DNA of 64,000 nucleotides, taken from assembly GCA_030267565.1 (NCBI GenBank), contig BRXU01000020.1, forward strand, positions 1,303,001 through 1,367,000, read 5' to 3'. Each line of letters opens with the position of its first letter. The stretch's first letter is position 1. The notes beneath the pieces were generated by a model. That model was not told the DNA's origin. It made no database searches and saw only the letters and a list, made by a program, of their open reading frames with translations. This DNA is from Pleodorina starrii (Eukaryota; Chlorophyta; Chlorophyceae; Chlamydomonadales; Volvocaceae). Made by a program: the position numbers and the translations under genes. Positions 10,753-19,687 of this stretch are shown piece by piece.

Positions 10753-12650
10753 GCGGATGGAGCGAGGTTGCTCCCATCCTCGCTCGTCGTGTACGTTGGG
10801 ATCAATGTTTCCGGACGCTTCTATGTTCCATCTCCTGTGTCCCTGTAACACGGGACCGGAGCACGCACCGAACTGGATCTGAATCTGAGCTGACCGTCTT
10901 TTCGAGGCGCGCCCGCACCTTGGCAGCAGGACCCTCGGACCGGCCCCTGGGCGTTGCGGGCCGGACCGGGCCCTGTGGTAGGTGCTACCGTATGCACTAG
11001 ACACCAATGGCAACCACGGCCGAACAACTTGACGAGTACCTCCTAGTCCACCATCTGAGACGACAACCCATCCCATTCGTAGTGGGGAACTGCCTGGTCG
11101 CGCGGTGCGTTTGTGTGGTTGCTGTCGACATGACGGGTTTGACCGACAGGAAGCGTTGCCGAGGCACGAACGGCGGCTGTGGAAGCATCCTGGCATGCGC
11201 ACCAAGCATACGCGAATGTGTGTGTGTGTCACGAAGCGAATATGTTACCTCAAGCATGTACGGAAGTAGGGCTGGGGCGAGCTGCTGTTGCTGCGTAGCA
11301 GATGTTTTAACATTTGCAATCTGACATTGTCCACAGTCTCGAGAAGTGTACGTCATAAGGTCATGTTCGGCGTTGCAAGTTCGTTGGCCCGGAATGTGCC
11401 GGGAAAACCTTGTTGGGCCTCTGCGTTTCTTCGCTCCATTATCGTCGAGGAATGTGTATGTTTGTGTATCTTGCGCCCAAGATCCGTATCGTGTGCGTAA
11501 AGAAGCTTAAGGAGCAGGCCTGCACGCCAGAAAGGGCGGGAAGGTCTCGCTCGGATTGCACGTCTGTAATAAGTGGCATCCTGCTTCGGCATGCGAAGGA
11601 TTGTATCCTTGACATGTTTAAAACCGAACGTGCGTAGAAATGATACGGTATATGATGATGCATAACGCACGCGAGGTTGCAGCAGGGCGCCTTATGAGAA
11701 TGCGATGCGATCATTACAAGGGGAACCAGCCCTAACCAGCAAGTAAGGGCGCCCGGAGACGGCTCCCTCCGCCGTGGCGCCCGGGGCCAACGCGGCAACG
11801 CGCGGTGCCCGGTATGGCCGCCAGCCCGCCACAGTGGCGGCCAGGGCGAGCTCGACCGAGACCAGGCCGCCCCCAGCCGCCTTATGAGTCAAAGCCCGTC
11901 CCAGTTACGGTATACATGCGCAACGTTGCGCAGTCCGCCTGCCCGGGAGCTGCAACTGAAAGCTGAGCTGCAATGACTACTTCATTTTCTGACTCATGTA
12001 TCGCGTTAAGGCAAACATGTACGGTATGTTGTGACCCTTACGAGTTACGAATCTTATTACGAGTTGCGAAGGTTGCAACGAATCCGGTTAGGCTGTGTTC
12101 ACAAAATGGAAATAATGGATGCCACATGTGTTCACTTGTGAGTGAAACCGGATGAATTCGTGCGAAGCTGACCATGGATTGGTGCGAAACCGTGCCGAAT
12201 CCCAATCCGGGTCTGGGAGGACCGATCCTGGCCGATTGGGGTCGATTTCGCCTGGATTCGCCTGGATTGGACTGGAAACAACGTCTTTTGAAGAGGCAAT
12301 TCGTAAACCTGCGTCTAATAAAAGATTAAAATGTTCTTATGTAACAATTAGCTTTACGAAAAGCGCTAGCCGTACTTTAACTAGTACTTTCCGCGATGCC
12401 TGTACAAGCCTGGTGAGGAAATTATCAACAATCATAAAAGATATGATGTATGTTTATTTTCTAAATAGCACCGGGGTCTCGCATTTCGGGCCTCAGCTGG
12501 CGGGGTTTGAGAAGCAGGTGAGGAGACGAGGGGGTTTGGAGGAGAAGTGCATTGCTGCGCGGCGACCAGCACGGATGAAAGCTGCGTGGAAAGGCGGCAG
12601 CGATCGCGTCCCTACACGACATGACCCGTGATCGCAGTCCACAACCGCGG
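10753..12650. other. Non-coding stretch between gene 2 and LINE, copy A
   Basis: After the gene 2 tail I see no supported gene. A GC-rich section near 11,740-11,890 has short inverted repeats (GGCGCCCGG and GGCGGCC types). An open frame at 12,152-12,631 has no recognisable domain and no splice context. TATCCTTGACA near 11,605 is the empty site of a SINE present in copy B. Confidence 0.4.
10844..10848 (+). terminator. TGTAA polyadenylation signal of gene 2, copy A
   Basis: TGTAA lies 92 bases after the gene 2 stop codon. TGTAA is the usual polyadenylation signal of volvocine green algae. Copy B has it at 30,400-30,404. Confidence 0.5.
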
Positions 12651-13127
12651 TATCATCGTTGAATTATCTGTTTAAGCTAACGGTTTGTTATTATTTCTTG
12701 ATTGGCAGTCGGCGAGCTGTTTTGCGTCGTTTGAGGTCGCCAGCAGGTCCAATGGCATCGCTGATCTGGTTGCCCTGCCTGAGTGCATGGCGGCGCTGCA
12801 GACTTTACGAATGTGTATCGAGACTCTCAGTATTTCAGGCAGCCGGCTTACTCGCATGGGTCCTCATTGGTCGCGGGCTGTTGGTTCACGGAACAGCATC
12901 AAGCTTGGGCACATCTGCAAACCTAACCTGGTCTGATAAAGGACGCAGGTCCGGTTGTATAGTGCCTTAGTTATGTAATCCTGTAAGCATGCGAACTCTG
13001 ACCGCGTTTGTGGACACATGTTATGGAACGCCGAGGAATGCTGGGGATGCTAGTGGGTTGGGCACAACGTTCAGCAAAGTCACTGAAGTAACCCACAAAC
13101 TATTATTGAAAATGTTTCGGCCAGATA

Positions 13128-15002
13128 TTACAGCATGAGCACGGGCGCCGTGTTATCTATAAGGGCGTTATCTATGCGCGCGCGAGTGTAGGCCACCTGT
13201 GTCGTCCAATCCAGGGTAGCGATAGGGGTGATGTGTACGCCGAGGTATTTGTACGATCCTGTTGGGGGTTCGTACGGGATGGGTACGCCATCGATCCGAA
13301 TTTGGTTTTTCAGGAGACGTTCTACGGCGGCCCTGTATTTTTGCGTACCGGGGCCCCGACTCAGATCAGTATCGGAACGCGCGCGGCCGTGCAGAATGCC
13401 CTGCAGTTGGCACTTGCCTACGTTGACCTTGAGTGCTCCCCAGCGGGCGTAGCGCTCTATTTTTGTGCTCTGTGTGCGCATGTCAGACACGGTGTTCGTG
13501 AGGACCACTAGGTCGTCCGCGAAGGCTCCCGAGCTGAAGTGGTGTCGGTCATTTTCGTCCGCTTGGAGGCAGCCGTAGCGGTATCCTCGGCCTCCGCTGT
13601 GTAGCCATCTGAGGAGTGGCTCCATGTAAATGATGAACAGTACGGGCGATAGTGTATCGCCCTGAATCGTGCCTCGTTCGATTGCGATCTCCGCGGTGTA
13701 GCCATGTTCGGTGCGTATGCGTGTGGTGGCGCGCGAGTACAGGTTCGCGACCACCGCGATGAGGTCCTCCGGATATCCTAGGTCGTACATGATCATAAGT
13801 AATTTGTCGTGATCTATGGTGTTAAATGCCGATGTGAAATCGATATATAGTAAGTAGAGGTCTCGCCTGGTTAGGCCGGCGTCCTCGATGGCGTGTAGTA
13901 CGTTTTGGATCTGCCGCTCCGTGTTACGCTGCCGGAGGTACCCTTCCTGGGCTTCCGTGAAGATGTGCGCTTGTTCACTAAAGGTGACGATATTGGACGT
14001 AATGTGGCTGGTGTATAGTTTGTAGAGTGTGTTTGCCAGGGCGATGGGGCGTTTGTTCTTGATGAGGAGTGGGTTGCCCTTTTTGGGAATGAGTACCGTG
14101 TCTGATTGCGTCCAGTGGGGGGGGATTTCGGCCTTGACCCACATGACTGTGATCAGGTGGTGGATTGCGGTTTGGAGGTCGGGGGGGAGTGTCTGTAGCA
14201 GCTCGTTGGGTATGCCGTCTGGCCCGGGGGCTTTGTTGCGGGCGAGATGGTCTAAGCATGCGCGGAAGTTACATGGGTTTAATATGCCAGGGAGGAGGGA
14301 CGGGGGTGCGCTTTCCCCTTGGGCTAAACCACGTCGTAGAGGGTCCGGCGCTCCCGGCGTCTCCCAGGGGTAGTTCCGTGGGGCTTTGCTCGGGAGGTAT
14401 TTGCCAGTGCGGGGTCCGGAGATGGGCCGGGCTAGGAGCGCGAAGTGCGTGTGGAGTGCGTCGAGGATGCCGTCCGAGGTTGTGCACAGGTGCCCGTCGG
14501 CGGGGTGGCGAATGGCCGTTATGCCGCGTGGCTGATCGTCGGGCTCGAGAATTTGTTTGTGTGCGTGTTTCGGTTTCTTGGCTAGGAGGCTCTGAAATTG
14601 TTTCCTGGCTTTGCTCGCATGTAATTTACGGGTTTCCGTAGTCAACTTCTTAATTTCCCCTCCCTTTTCTCTTATTGCGGCACGCAGGGCGCGGGTCTCT
14701 GGTGTTTCTCGGAGCTCCGGGTTTTCGCGCGCGTGGGCTGTCGTACCCTCAGGTGGGTTGGGGTTTGCAGGGGTGATCAGCGGGGTGGGTCGGGGGGGGG
14801 GTTGTAGGGTCTCTGCGTCGGTGTTTTCCGCGTGCGGGGCGTCGGGTGCCGGGTGGGATGGGGTGTCCGGCCGTGGCGCGCGTAGTATGCGGGTGAGTTC
14901 GCATTTCAGGTTCGTCGTACAGACGGGTGATTCGCTTGCCGGTGCCTCTTCGTGCGTGCAGGCGCCCCGTGCGGGGGGGCTTGTGCTGGCAGTGGCTTTC
15001 AA
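13128..15002 (-). CDS. LINE copy 1 reverse transcriptase ORF, 624 aa
   Basis: The ORF begins in a Pro-rich linker and carries the LINE reverse transcriptase: ARNKAPGPDGIPNELL, LYIDFTSAFNTIDH (first catalytic Asp), GTIQGDTLSPVLFI, FADDLVVL (catalytic DD pair) and a thumb-like YLGVHI. The C-terminus stops at 13128 soon after the thumb, with no RNase H and no cysteine motif. It starts 254 bases upstream of the endonuclease ORF's stop, in the frame reached by a +1 shift, and so is probably made by frameshift or re-initiation; the same arrangement is present in copy 2. This ORF is open throughout, unlike its partner. Confidence 0.9.
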   Translation of the reverse strand: MKATASTSPPARGACTHEEAPASESPVCTTNLKCELTRILRAPRPDTPSHPAPDAPHAENTDAETLQPPPRPTPLITPANPNPPEGTTAHARENPELRETPETRALRAAIREKGGEIKKLTTETRKLHASKARKQFQSLLAKKPKHAHKQILEPDDQPRGITAIRHPADGHLCTTSDGILDALHTHFALLARPISGPRTGKYLPSKAPRNYPWETPGAPDPLRRGLAQGESAPPSLLPGILNPCNFRACLDHLARNKAPGPDGIPNELLQTLPPDLQTAIHHLITVMWVKAEIPPHWTQSDTVLIPKKGNPLLIKNKRPIALANTLYKLYTSHITSNIVTFSEQAHIFTEAQEGYLRQRNTERQIQNVLHAIEDAGLTRRDLYLLYIDFTSAFNTIDHDKLLMIMYDLGYPEDLIAVVANLYSRATTRIRTEHGYTAEIAIERGTIQGDTLSPVLFIIYMEPLLRWLHSGGRGYRYGCLQADENDRHHFSSGAFADDLVVLTNTVSDMRTQSTKIERYARWGALKVNVGKCQLQGILHGRARSDTDLSRGPGTQKYRAAVERLLKNQIRIDGVPIPYEPPTGSYKYLGVHITPIATLDWTTQVAYTRARIDNALIDNTAPVLML

Positions 15003-16275
15003 GGATCCCGAGGCACCGCAGCAGTAGTGATCCGAGCTCGTGGCTGAGGGTGGCGACGTTCGTTGTTTGGACGGCTTCGTGATCGCGCAGGTGGGTCAGG
15101 ATCTGTATTGCGTCCTCTTTGCTCGCCGCTCGCTCCAGTCGCGCGGATGCTGCCGATATGGTTTCGTGTGCGGGTCTGAGTGCGGCTAGCAGGTGAGCGA
15201 CGGCCTCTGTGAGCGTCGCCTCCATCTCCATGCGTGCTTTGGTTTTGCTCTCTTTTTGTACGGGTAGTTGGATCCGGCTCCAGGAGCTTGGGGTAAGGTC
15301 TGGGGGGGGTTGGGCAGCGGGGGCGGGCAGGAGCTTGATGCCTGCTAGGGGTAGGAGGGTGCAGAGCGGTTTGTGGTCAAAGTTCCCGCCACACTCATAG
15401 ACTTGTTCGTACGCTTTCCCTTCCATTGCCGCAGCGTCGCTGGTCTGAGCGGCGAGGAGGACATCGTCGATGCGGCTGTGGTGGGTATCGTGTCCCTGCT
15501 GTGTTTGTGTGTATGTGTACTCACGTCGCGCCGTGTCCACCGGTTTTAGGCCTGTTTCTTCTGAGAAGCGTCGGTGCGCACGGTCTGTCGCATTGCAGGT
15601 GCCCGTAGACCGGTCGCTCAGTTTGAGTGTTGCATTCCAGTCGCCCGCCATCACAAGGTGTTCGCCCTTAGCATTGGCTTGCAGCGCGGCCGCCCGTCCG
15701 TAATCGTATATTTTCTGCCTGGCGGCGGGGTCGGCCGGGCAGTATACCCCTATGATATGTAGAGCCGTACTGCCCGGGGGTGCGATGCGCACATGTCCTA
15801 TGTACCCACTGAGCTCCGGGGGCACAGGTTCTGCCGTTGCGCTGCCTTGGCGATGGAAGCGGTCTGCCACGCCGATCATCACTCCTGCCTGCCGTATAGT
15901 GGGGTTACTGTCGTGCGGGTGGTTACTCATGTATGTCTGGTAGGGTTTCAGGGTGTTCTTCACCCCGGCGATGGTTCGCCGGTGATGGGCGCTCAGTTTG
16001 GTTTCCGTTAGCACCATTACGTCTGGTTTGTGTTCGTCTAACAGGTGTTTTATTCCCTCGCGGTGCCCCTGCAGGCCGCGGGTATTCATCGTGAGGATCT
16101 TGAGGTGGCCGGGCCGTGGGTCTCCTGGCGCGGGGACGGGTGGCGCTGGCACGGTCCTCTGGGGAGTTTCAGCAGGTGCGGCAGGGGCCTCCGTCCTGGG
16201 TTTCTTGGGTAGCACGTATTTTGTCATGTGCTGTTGCTGGGGTCCTGATTTCGGTTTGGGGCGGGGTTGCGGCAT
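14749..16275 (-). CDS. LINE copy 1 APE-type endonuclease, separated by frameshift from its N-terminal ORF
   Basis: Exonuclease-endonuclease-phosphatase fold seen as LTMNTRGLQGHREGI (catalytic Asn), VMVLTETKLS (Glu), VMAGDWNATL (Asp-x-Asn), SRIDDVLL and NFDHKPLCTLLPL (final Asp-His). This is the nicking enzyme for target-primed reverse transcription. In copy 2 the same sequence is the C-terminal part of a 1,263-residue ORF. Here an eighth G at 16,276-16,283 (copy 2 has seven) breaks the frame, so this segment is read only from an internal start at 16275. The C-terminal part is a Pro/Arg/Thr-rich linker. Confidence 0.85.
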   Translation of the reverse strand: MPQPRPKPKSGPQQQHMTKYVLPKKPRTEAPAAPAETPQRTVPAPPVPAPGDPRPGHLKILTMNTRGLQGHREGIKHLLDEHKPDVMVLTETKLSAHHRRTIAGVKNTLKPYQTYMSNHPHDSNPTIRQAGVMIGVADRFHRQGSATAEPVPPELSGYIGHVRIAPPGSTALHIIGVYCPADPAARQKIYDYGRAAALQANAKGEHLVMAGDWNATLKLSDRSTGTCNATDRAHRRFSEETGLKPVDTARREYTYTQTQQGHDTHHSRIDDVLLAAQTSDAAAMEGKAYEQVYECGGNFDHKPLCTLLPLAGIKLLPAPAAQPPPDLTPSSWSRIQLPVQKESKTKARMEMEATLTEAVAHLLAALRPAHETISAASARLERAASKEDAIQILTHLRDHEAVQTTNVATLSHELGSLLLRCLGILESHCQHKPPRTGRLHARRGTGKRITRLYDEPEMRTHPHTTRATAGHPIPPGTRRPARGKHRRRDPTTPPPTHPADHPCKPQPT

Positions 16276-18541
16276 GGGGGGGGTTGTCTGCGTGGCGCTT
16301 GCGCTGTTGTGTATGTGGGGCGGTTGGTTCGGCGGGCGTGTGCGTGGTGTGTGTTGGCTCCGGGGCCGGGTTGGGAGGGGTATGTGCGGGTCCCCGAGCT
16401 GCCTCCGCTACGTTCGGCGTTTCGTCCGCCCGTTGGTTCCGTCCCGGTCGGATGGGGAGTCCCAGCATACGACGGAGGTGGTATGTGATGGTATTGGTTG
16501 CTGGCGTCGTTCCCGTCTGACCTCTGGTCCGTTTCCTGCTTCTACTTGCAGGTGCCGCTGCTTGTGGCCCGGGGTTGCGGTTTGCGGCTCCGTCCGCGTT
16601 GGAGCGGCGCGCCGATGTGGTGCCCGCGTCTGCTGGGCGGGCCCCCTGGAGGTCTGGCTGCGTTTCGCGCGGGTGGAGATCGACGTTGTGAGCGTCCGGC
16701 AATGGCTGCGCTGCGCCCGTCCCAGGTTCCGCAGGATCTATTTCCATGGGACTTGGTTCAGCGGCTGTGGTTGCAGGGTTATCACCGGGGTTCTCGTGCT
16801 GGGCAGCGCTTAGCTCGGCGGCGTTCAGATCCTCATGCGCACGGGTCGGGGGTAGGGGGTGTTCGAGCTGTGATGGGGGGGTTTGCGTACGTCCTTCGGT
16901 TCCCGTGGGGTCTGCCTCGTCGATCTCCATCGGTGTGGGGTGGATGTCGGCTGCATCGTGTCCGGTTGCCGCGCATTCTGCATTTTGCCAGTGGTCCGAC
17001 TCTTCCAGTGCCATCGGTGTGGGGCTAGGGTCCGTGAGGTCGAGGATGGCGGGGGCTGTGGGTGGCTGAGCGTTCTGCGTGCGACCTTCCATTGTGTGCC
17101 ACTCTTCCGGCCCCGGGATGTGGCGGAAATCCAGCATCATCTGATTGATGGTCAAAATGTCTACCGGCGCCAGGTAGTGGACGTGGCCCGTTAGCCGTGC
17201 CCATTGGCTGTTGTCCATGGGCCTTTGGCTTTGCCCTGCCACCTCAGCTGAGTGAATGCGAAACCAGTTATCCCCGGCACGCTTAACCGCTATGGCGTGT
17301 GCTGGCCCTTGCAGTACGAATCCAAGTGATAGGGCCGTACTGCCGTTGGGTGTGTGTGCCGCAATTCCGGCTAGAATGGTTTCACGACTGCTTCCGGGTG
17401 GGATGGTGTAGCCGCAAGATACGGATGCGAGGTAGGGGCAGGTTCCGCCCTGTAGATTGACGCAGTGGCGTAGGTAGTGGTTCACCAGCATGACGCTGAA
17501 GTTTCCGGTATGTCGGTTAAACGCATGGCTCCAGAGTTTGGCAGTGCCAGTTTCTCGTGGGCTGTGTCTGGCTAGTTCGTTTAGCCGGAGCTGTACGGCA
17601 TTGCAGTACTGCAGTACGGTCAGTGGCTCAAGGACCCGACGGCCCATGAGGTTGTTAATGGCGTGTATTTGGCAGAACTGTGCTTCTTGTGGCTCGTGGT
17701 AGGTGGGTGGGGGGATGGTCGCGGGTGGGGGCCACAGCACGGTCAGGCGGTGCAGTCGTGTCTGCTGGGTGTGTGGTGCCTGATTCCGCTGGGCCCTTTG
17801 TGTGGGCAAGGGTGATCCAATCATGCGGGTCAGATGTCGTAATGCAGTTGTATGACTACGGATGTGCTCGCGGCTTGGTTGTGCACGCTGTGTGTGTGTT
17901 GGCGTGCTAATGGGGCGCGCAGGGGGGACTGCCGGGGGTGGGTTATGGTGGATGCAGGTTACAGCTTCATGAACCGCGACCTGCCATCCGCTTCGTCCTC
18001 CGTCCTTCCGCCTAATGGGCTGGGCCACGGGGGGTGGGCTCCACTGGCCCTGGGGGACCACTCTACCACACGGCGCGTGTAACATCCTGACAATCACATT
18101 CTCGGATGTCTCTCCGATTCCGTCCCCCTCCTGGTTGGCTACTAGGCCTCGCTGGTCCCCTGCATCTCTCCCGTGCCAGCGAAGTCCGCCTAGGCATTGG
18201 CAGCTTGCTAATTCCGCCATCAGCATGTCATCCATCGGGACTCGTGCTTGGTGTTGCCCATTACGGTTCTGGGGGTCCCTTTCCCGTAGTACGGCTTTTC
18301 CTTCTGCGTTGCTCTGGGCTGGCGTTCTGGTATTGGCTGCATGGGCTTTAAAGGTCGTTTGTGTGATTTCATCGTTGCTATCTGTTGTAATGTTGTCTAG
18401 CGCACTTGCTTCAGTTTCTTGGTTGTGCTCTTCGGACATGTCGACGCACTTCTCGTTGTGCAGGCTGAGGTCGCCTACTGTTAGGGGACACTCTACATAC
18501 ATGTAATCAACACGGGACGAGGTACCAATACTGTTGCGCAC
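16169..18541 (-). pseudogene. LINE copy 1 first ORF with Josephin-like domain, frameshifted before endonuclease
   Basis: The 790-residue frame has a low-complexity N-terminus, then at residues ~287-460 a region resembling the Josephin (ataxin-3) cysteine-protease fold: EAQFCQIHAINNLMG with the putative nucleophile Cys290, GPAHAIAVKRAG with His415, and NWFRIHSAEV where the third catalytic position (Asp in copy 2) is His430. A Pro/Thr/Glu-rich tail follows. The last ~40 residues are out of frame because of the extra G at 16,276-16,283. The protease is therefore likely dead here twice over. An OTU-type fold is the main alternative. Confidence 0.6.
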
Positions 18542-18624
18542 TCGTATCTTTCGAGCCAGCTGAATCCGTGGGCATTTTCCGCGACCCTTCCTTACGCTGG
18601 CCGCCGAGTTGGTATTGGTTCCTG

Positions 18625-19156
18625 TATCATCGTTGAATTATCTGTTTAAGCTAACGGTTTGTTATTATTTCTTGATTGGCAGTCGGCGAGCTGTTTTGCG
18701 TCGTTTGGGGTCGCCAGCAGGTCCAATGGCATCGCTGATCTGGTTGCCCTGCCTGAGTGCATGGCGGCGCTGCAGACTTTACGAATGTGTATCGAGACTC
18801 TCAGTATTTCAGGCAGCCGGCTTACTCGCATGGGTCCTCATTGGTCGCGGGCTGTTGGTTCACGGAACAGCATCAAGCTTGGGCACATCTGCAAACCTAA
18901 CCTGGTCTGATAAAGGACGCAGGTCCGGTTGTAAAGTGCCTTAGTTATGTAATCCTGTAAGCATGCGAACTCTGACCGCGTTTGTGGACACATGTTATGG
19001 AACGCCGAGGAATGCTGGGGATGCTAGTGGGTTGGGCACAACGTTCAGCAAAGTCACTGAAGTAACCCACAAAATATTATTGAAAATGTTTCGGCCAGAT
19101 ATTGCAGCATGAGCACGGGCGCCGTGTTATCTATAAGGGCGTTATCTATGCGCGCG
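18625..19156 (-). mobile_element. 5'-truncated LINE copy upstream of LINE copy 1
   Basis: This 532-bp stretch matches 12,651-13,181, the 3' untranslated region and last ~18 codons of the LINE. On the minus strand its 3' end (TTCAACGATGATA) joins directly to the 5' end of the complete LINE, giving a head-to-tail pair in the same orientation. It ends at 19,156 where GCGCGCG is followed by unrelated sequence. Confidence 0.85.
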
Positions 19157-19687
19157 GACGCCTCGCGTCTCAAGATACCGGTACCGGTAGGAAAGCAAAA
19201 ACTACATCGCACATATTCCGGAAACCATATTTTATTTTATGGATTTTTTTAATTGCTCCTAATTAAAGTTTGACAGTAATTCATTAACGCTTGTAATGGC
19301 GCAATGCACGGGAGCATAAGTAAAGATGATTCCGAGAAACAGTAGCGGCTGCGTCGCCGCTGTGGATTCAACTATAAAATAATCGTAATAAAGTAGATGA
19401 TTTGCTGAAACTGACGCTGCACAGAAACCGCCCGATGGGGTCACTTTTTCTGTTGCGGACCTTCGTGACGGTTGGCGTCAATACCGTACATCTACGAAAG
19501 GAGTCTACGAAAAGCCTCCTTATAAGCACTGCATTTCCCATTCATCCACACTGGCTGTAATCTTCGACAGTGTCTTAGGCTTCTTAGCTTGCACTTCTGG
19601 GCCATAATTTGCCAGGATCTACTGTCACGACACGTTTCACGAAAACCCAGGGTACTCAGGGTGCTCGGGGCAGGCTAGTTAGCCAAA
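19157..19687. other. Non-coding stretch before gene 1 copy B
   Basis: AT-rich start near 19,200-19,270, no supported gene. It includes the upstream region of gene 1 copy B; I could not identify promoter elements. Its counterpart for copy A lies left of the window. Confidence 0.35.

Larger units (their letters stand above)
1..12650. repeat. Duplicated ~12.8-kb unit, copy A
   Basis: This stretch is repeated nearly base for base from about 19,782 to 32,629. It enters the window already inside the unit. It holds gene 1 (without its first exon), a LINE 3' remnant, gene 2 and non-coding DNA, and ends where a LINE begins. Differences from copy B are microsatellite lengths, single bases, one extra gene 2 intron-exon module in copy A, and two insertions present only in copy B. 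Both copies share the same LINE junction on the right, so that LINE was present before the two copies separated. A genuine tandem duplication and two haplotypes joined by an assembler are both possible. Confidence 0.95.
12651..18624 (-). mobile_element. LINE copy 1 (Josephin-like + APE endonuclease + RT), essentially full length
   Basis: The element is about 5,974 bp on the minus strand: 5' end at 18,624, 3' end at 12,651. It contains ORFs at 18541-16169, 16275-14749 and 15002-13128 and a ~475-bp 3' untranslated region. There is no poly(A) tail; the 3' end reads TTCAACGATGATA on the minus strand. Its 5' end directly abuts the 3' end of a second, truncated copy (18,625-19,156). APE endonuclease plus RT without RNase H resembles L1-type LINEs. 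This copy is inactivated at least by a one-base insertion in a G run at 16,276-16,283. Confidence 0.9.

Noticed and set aside
12152..12631. 159-residue open frame, repeated at 32,131-32,610
   Set aside because: No domain, no codon or splice context; the only support is that it is kept in a very recent duplicate.
16498..17028. Plus-strand open frames over the LINE ORF1, such as 176 residues here
   Set aside because: Antisense shadows of the minus-strand Pro/Thr-rich linker; GC-rich codons leave the opposite strand open.
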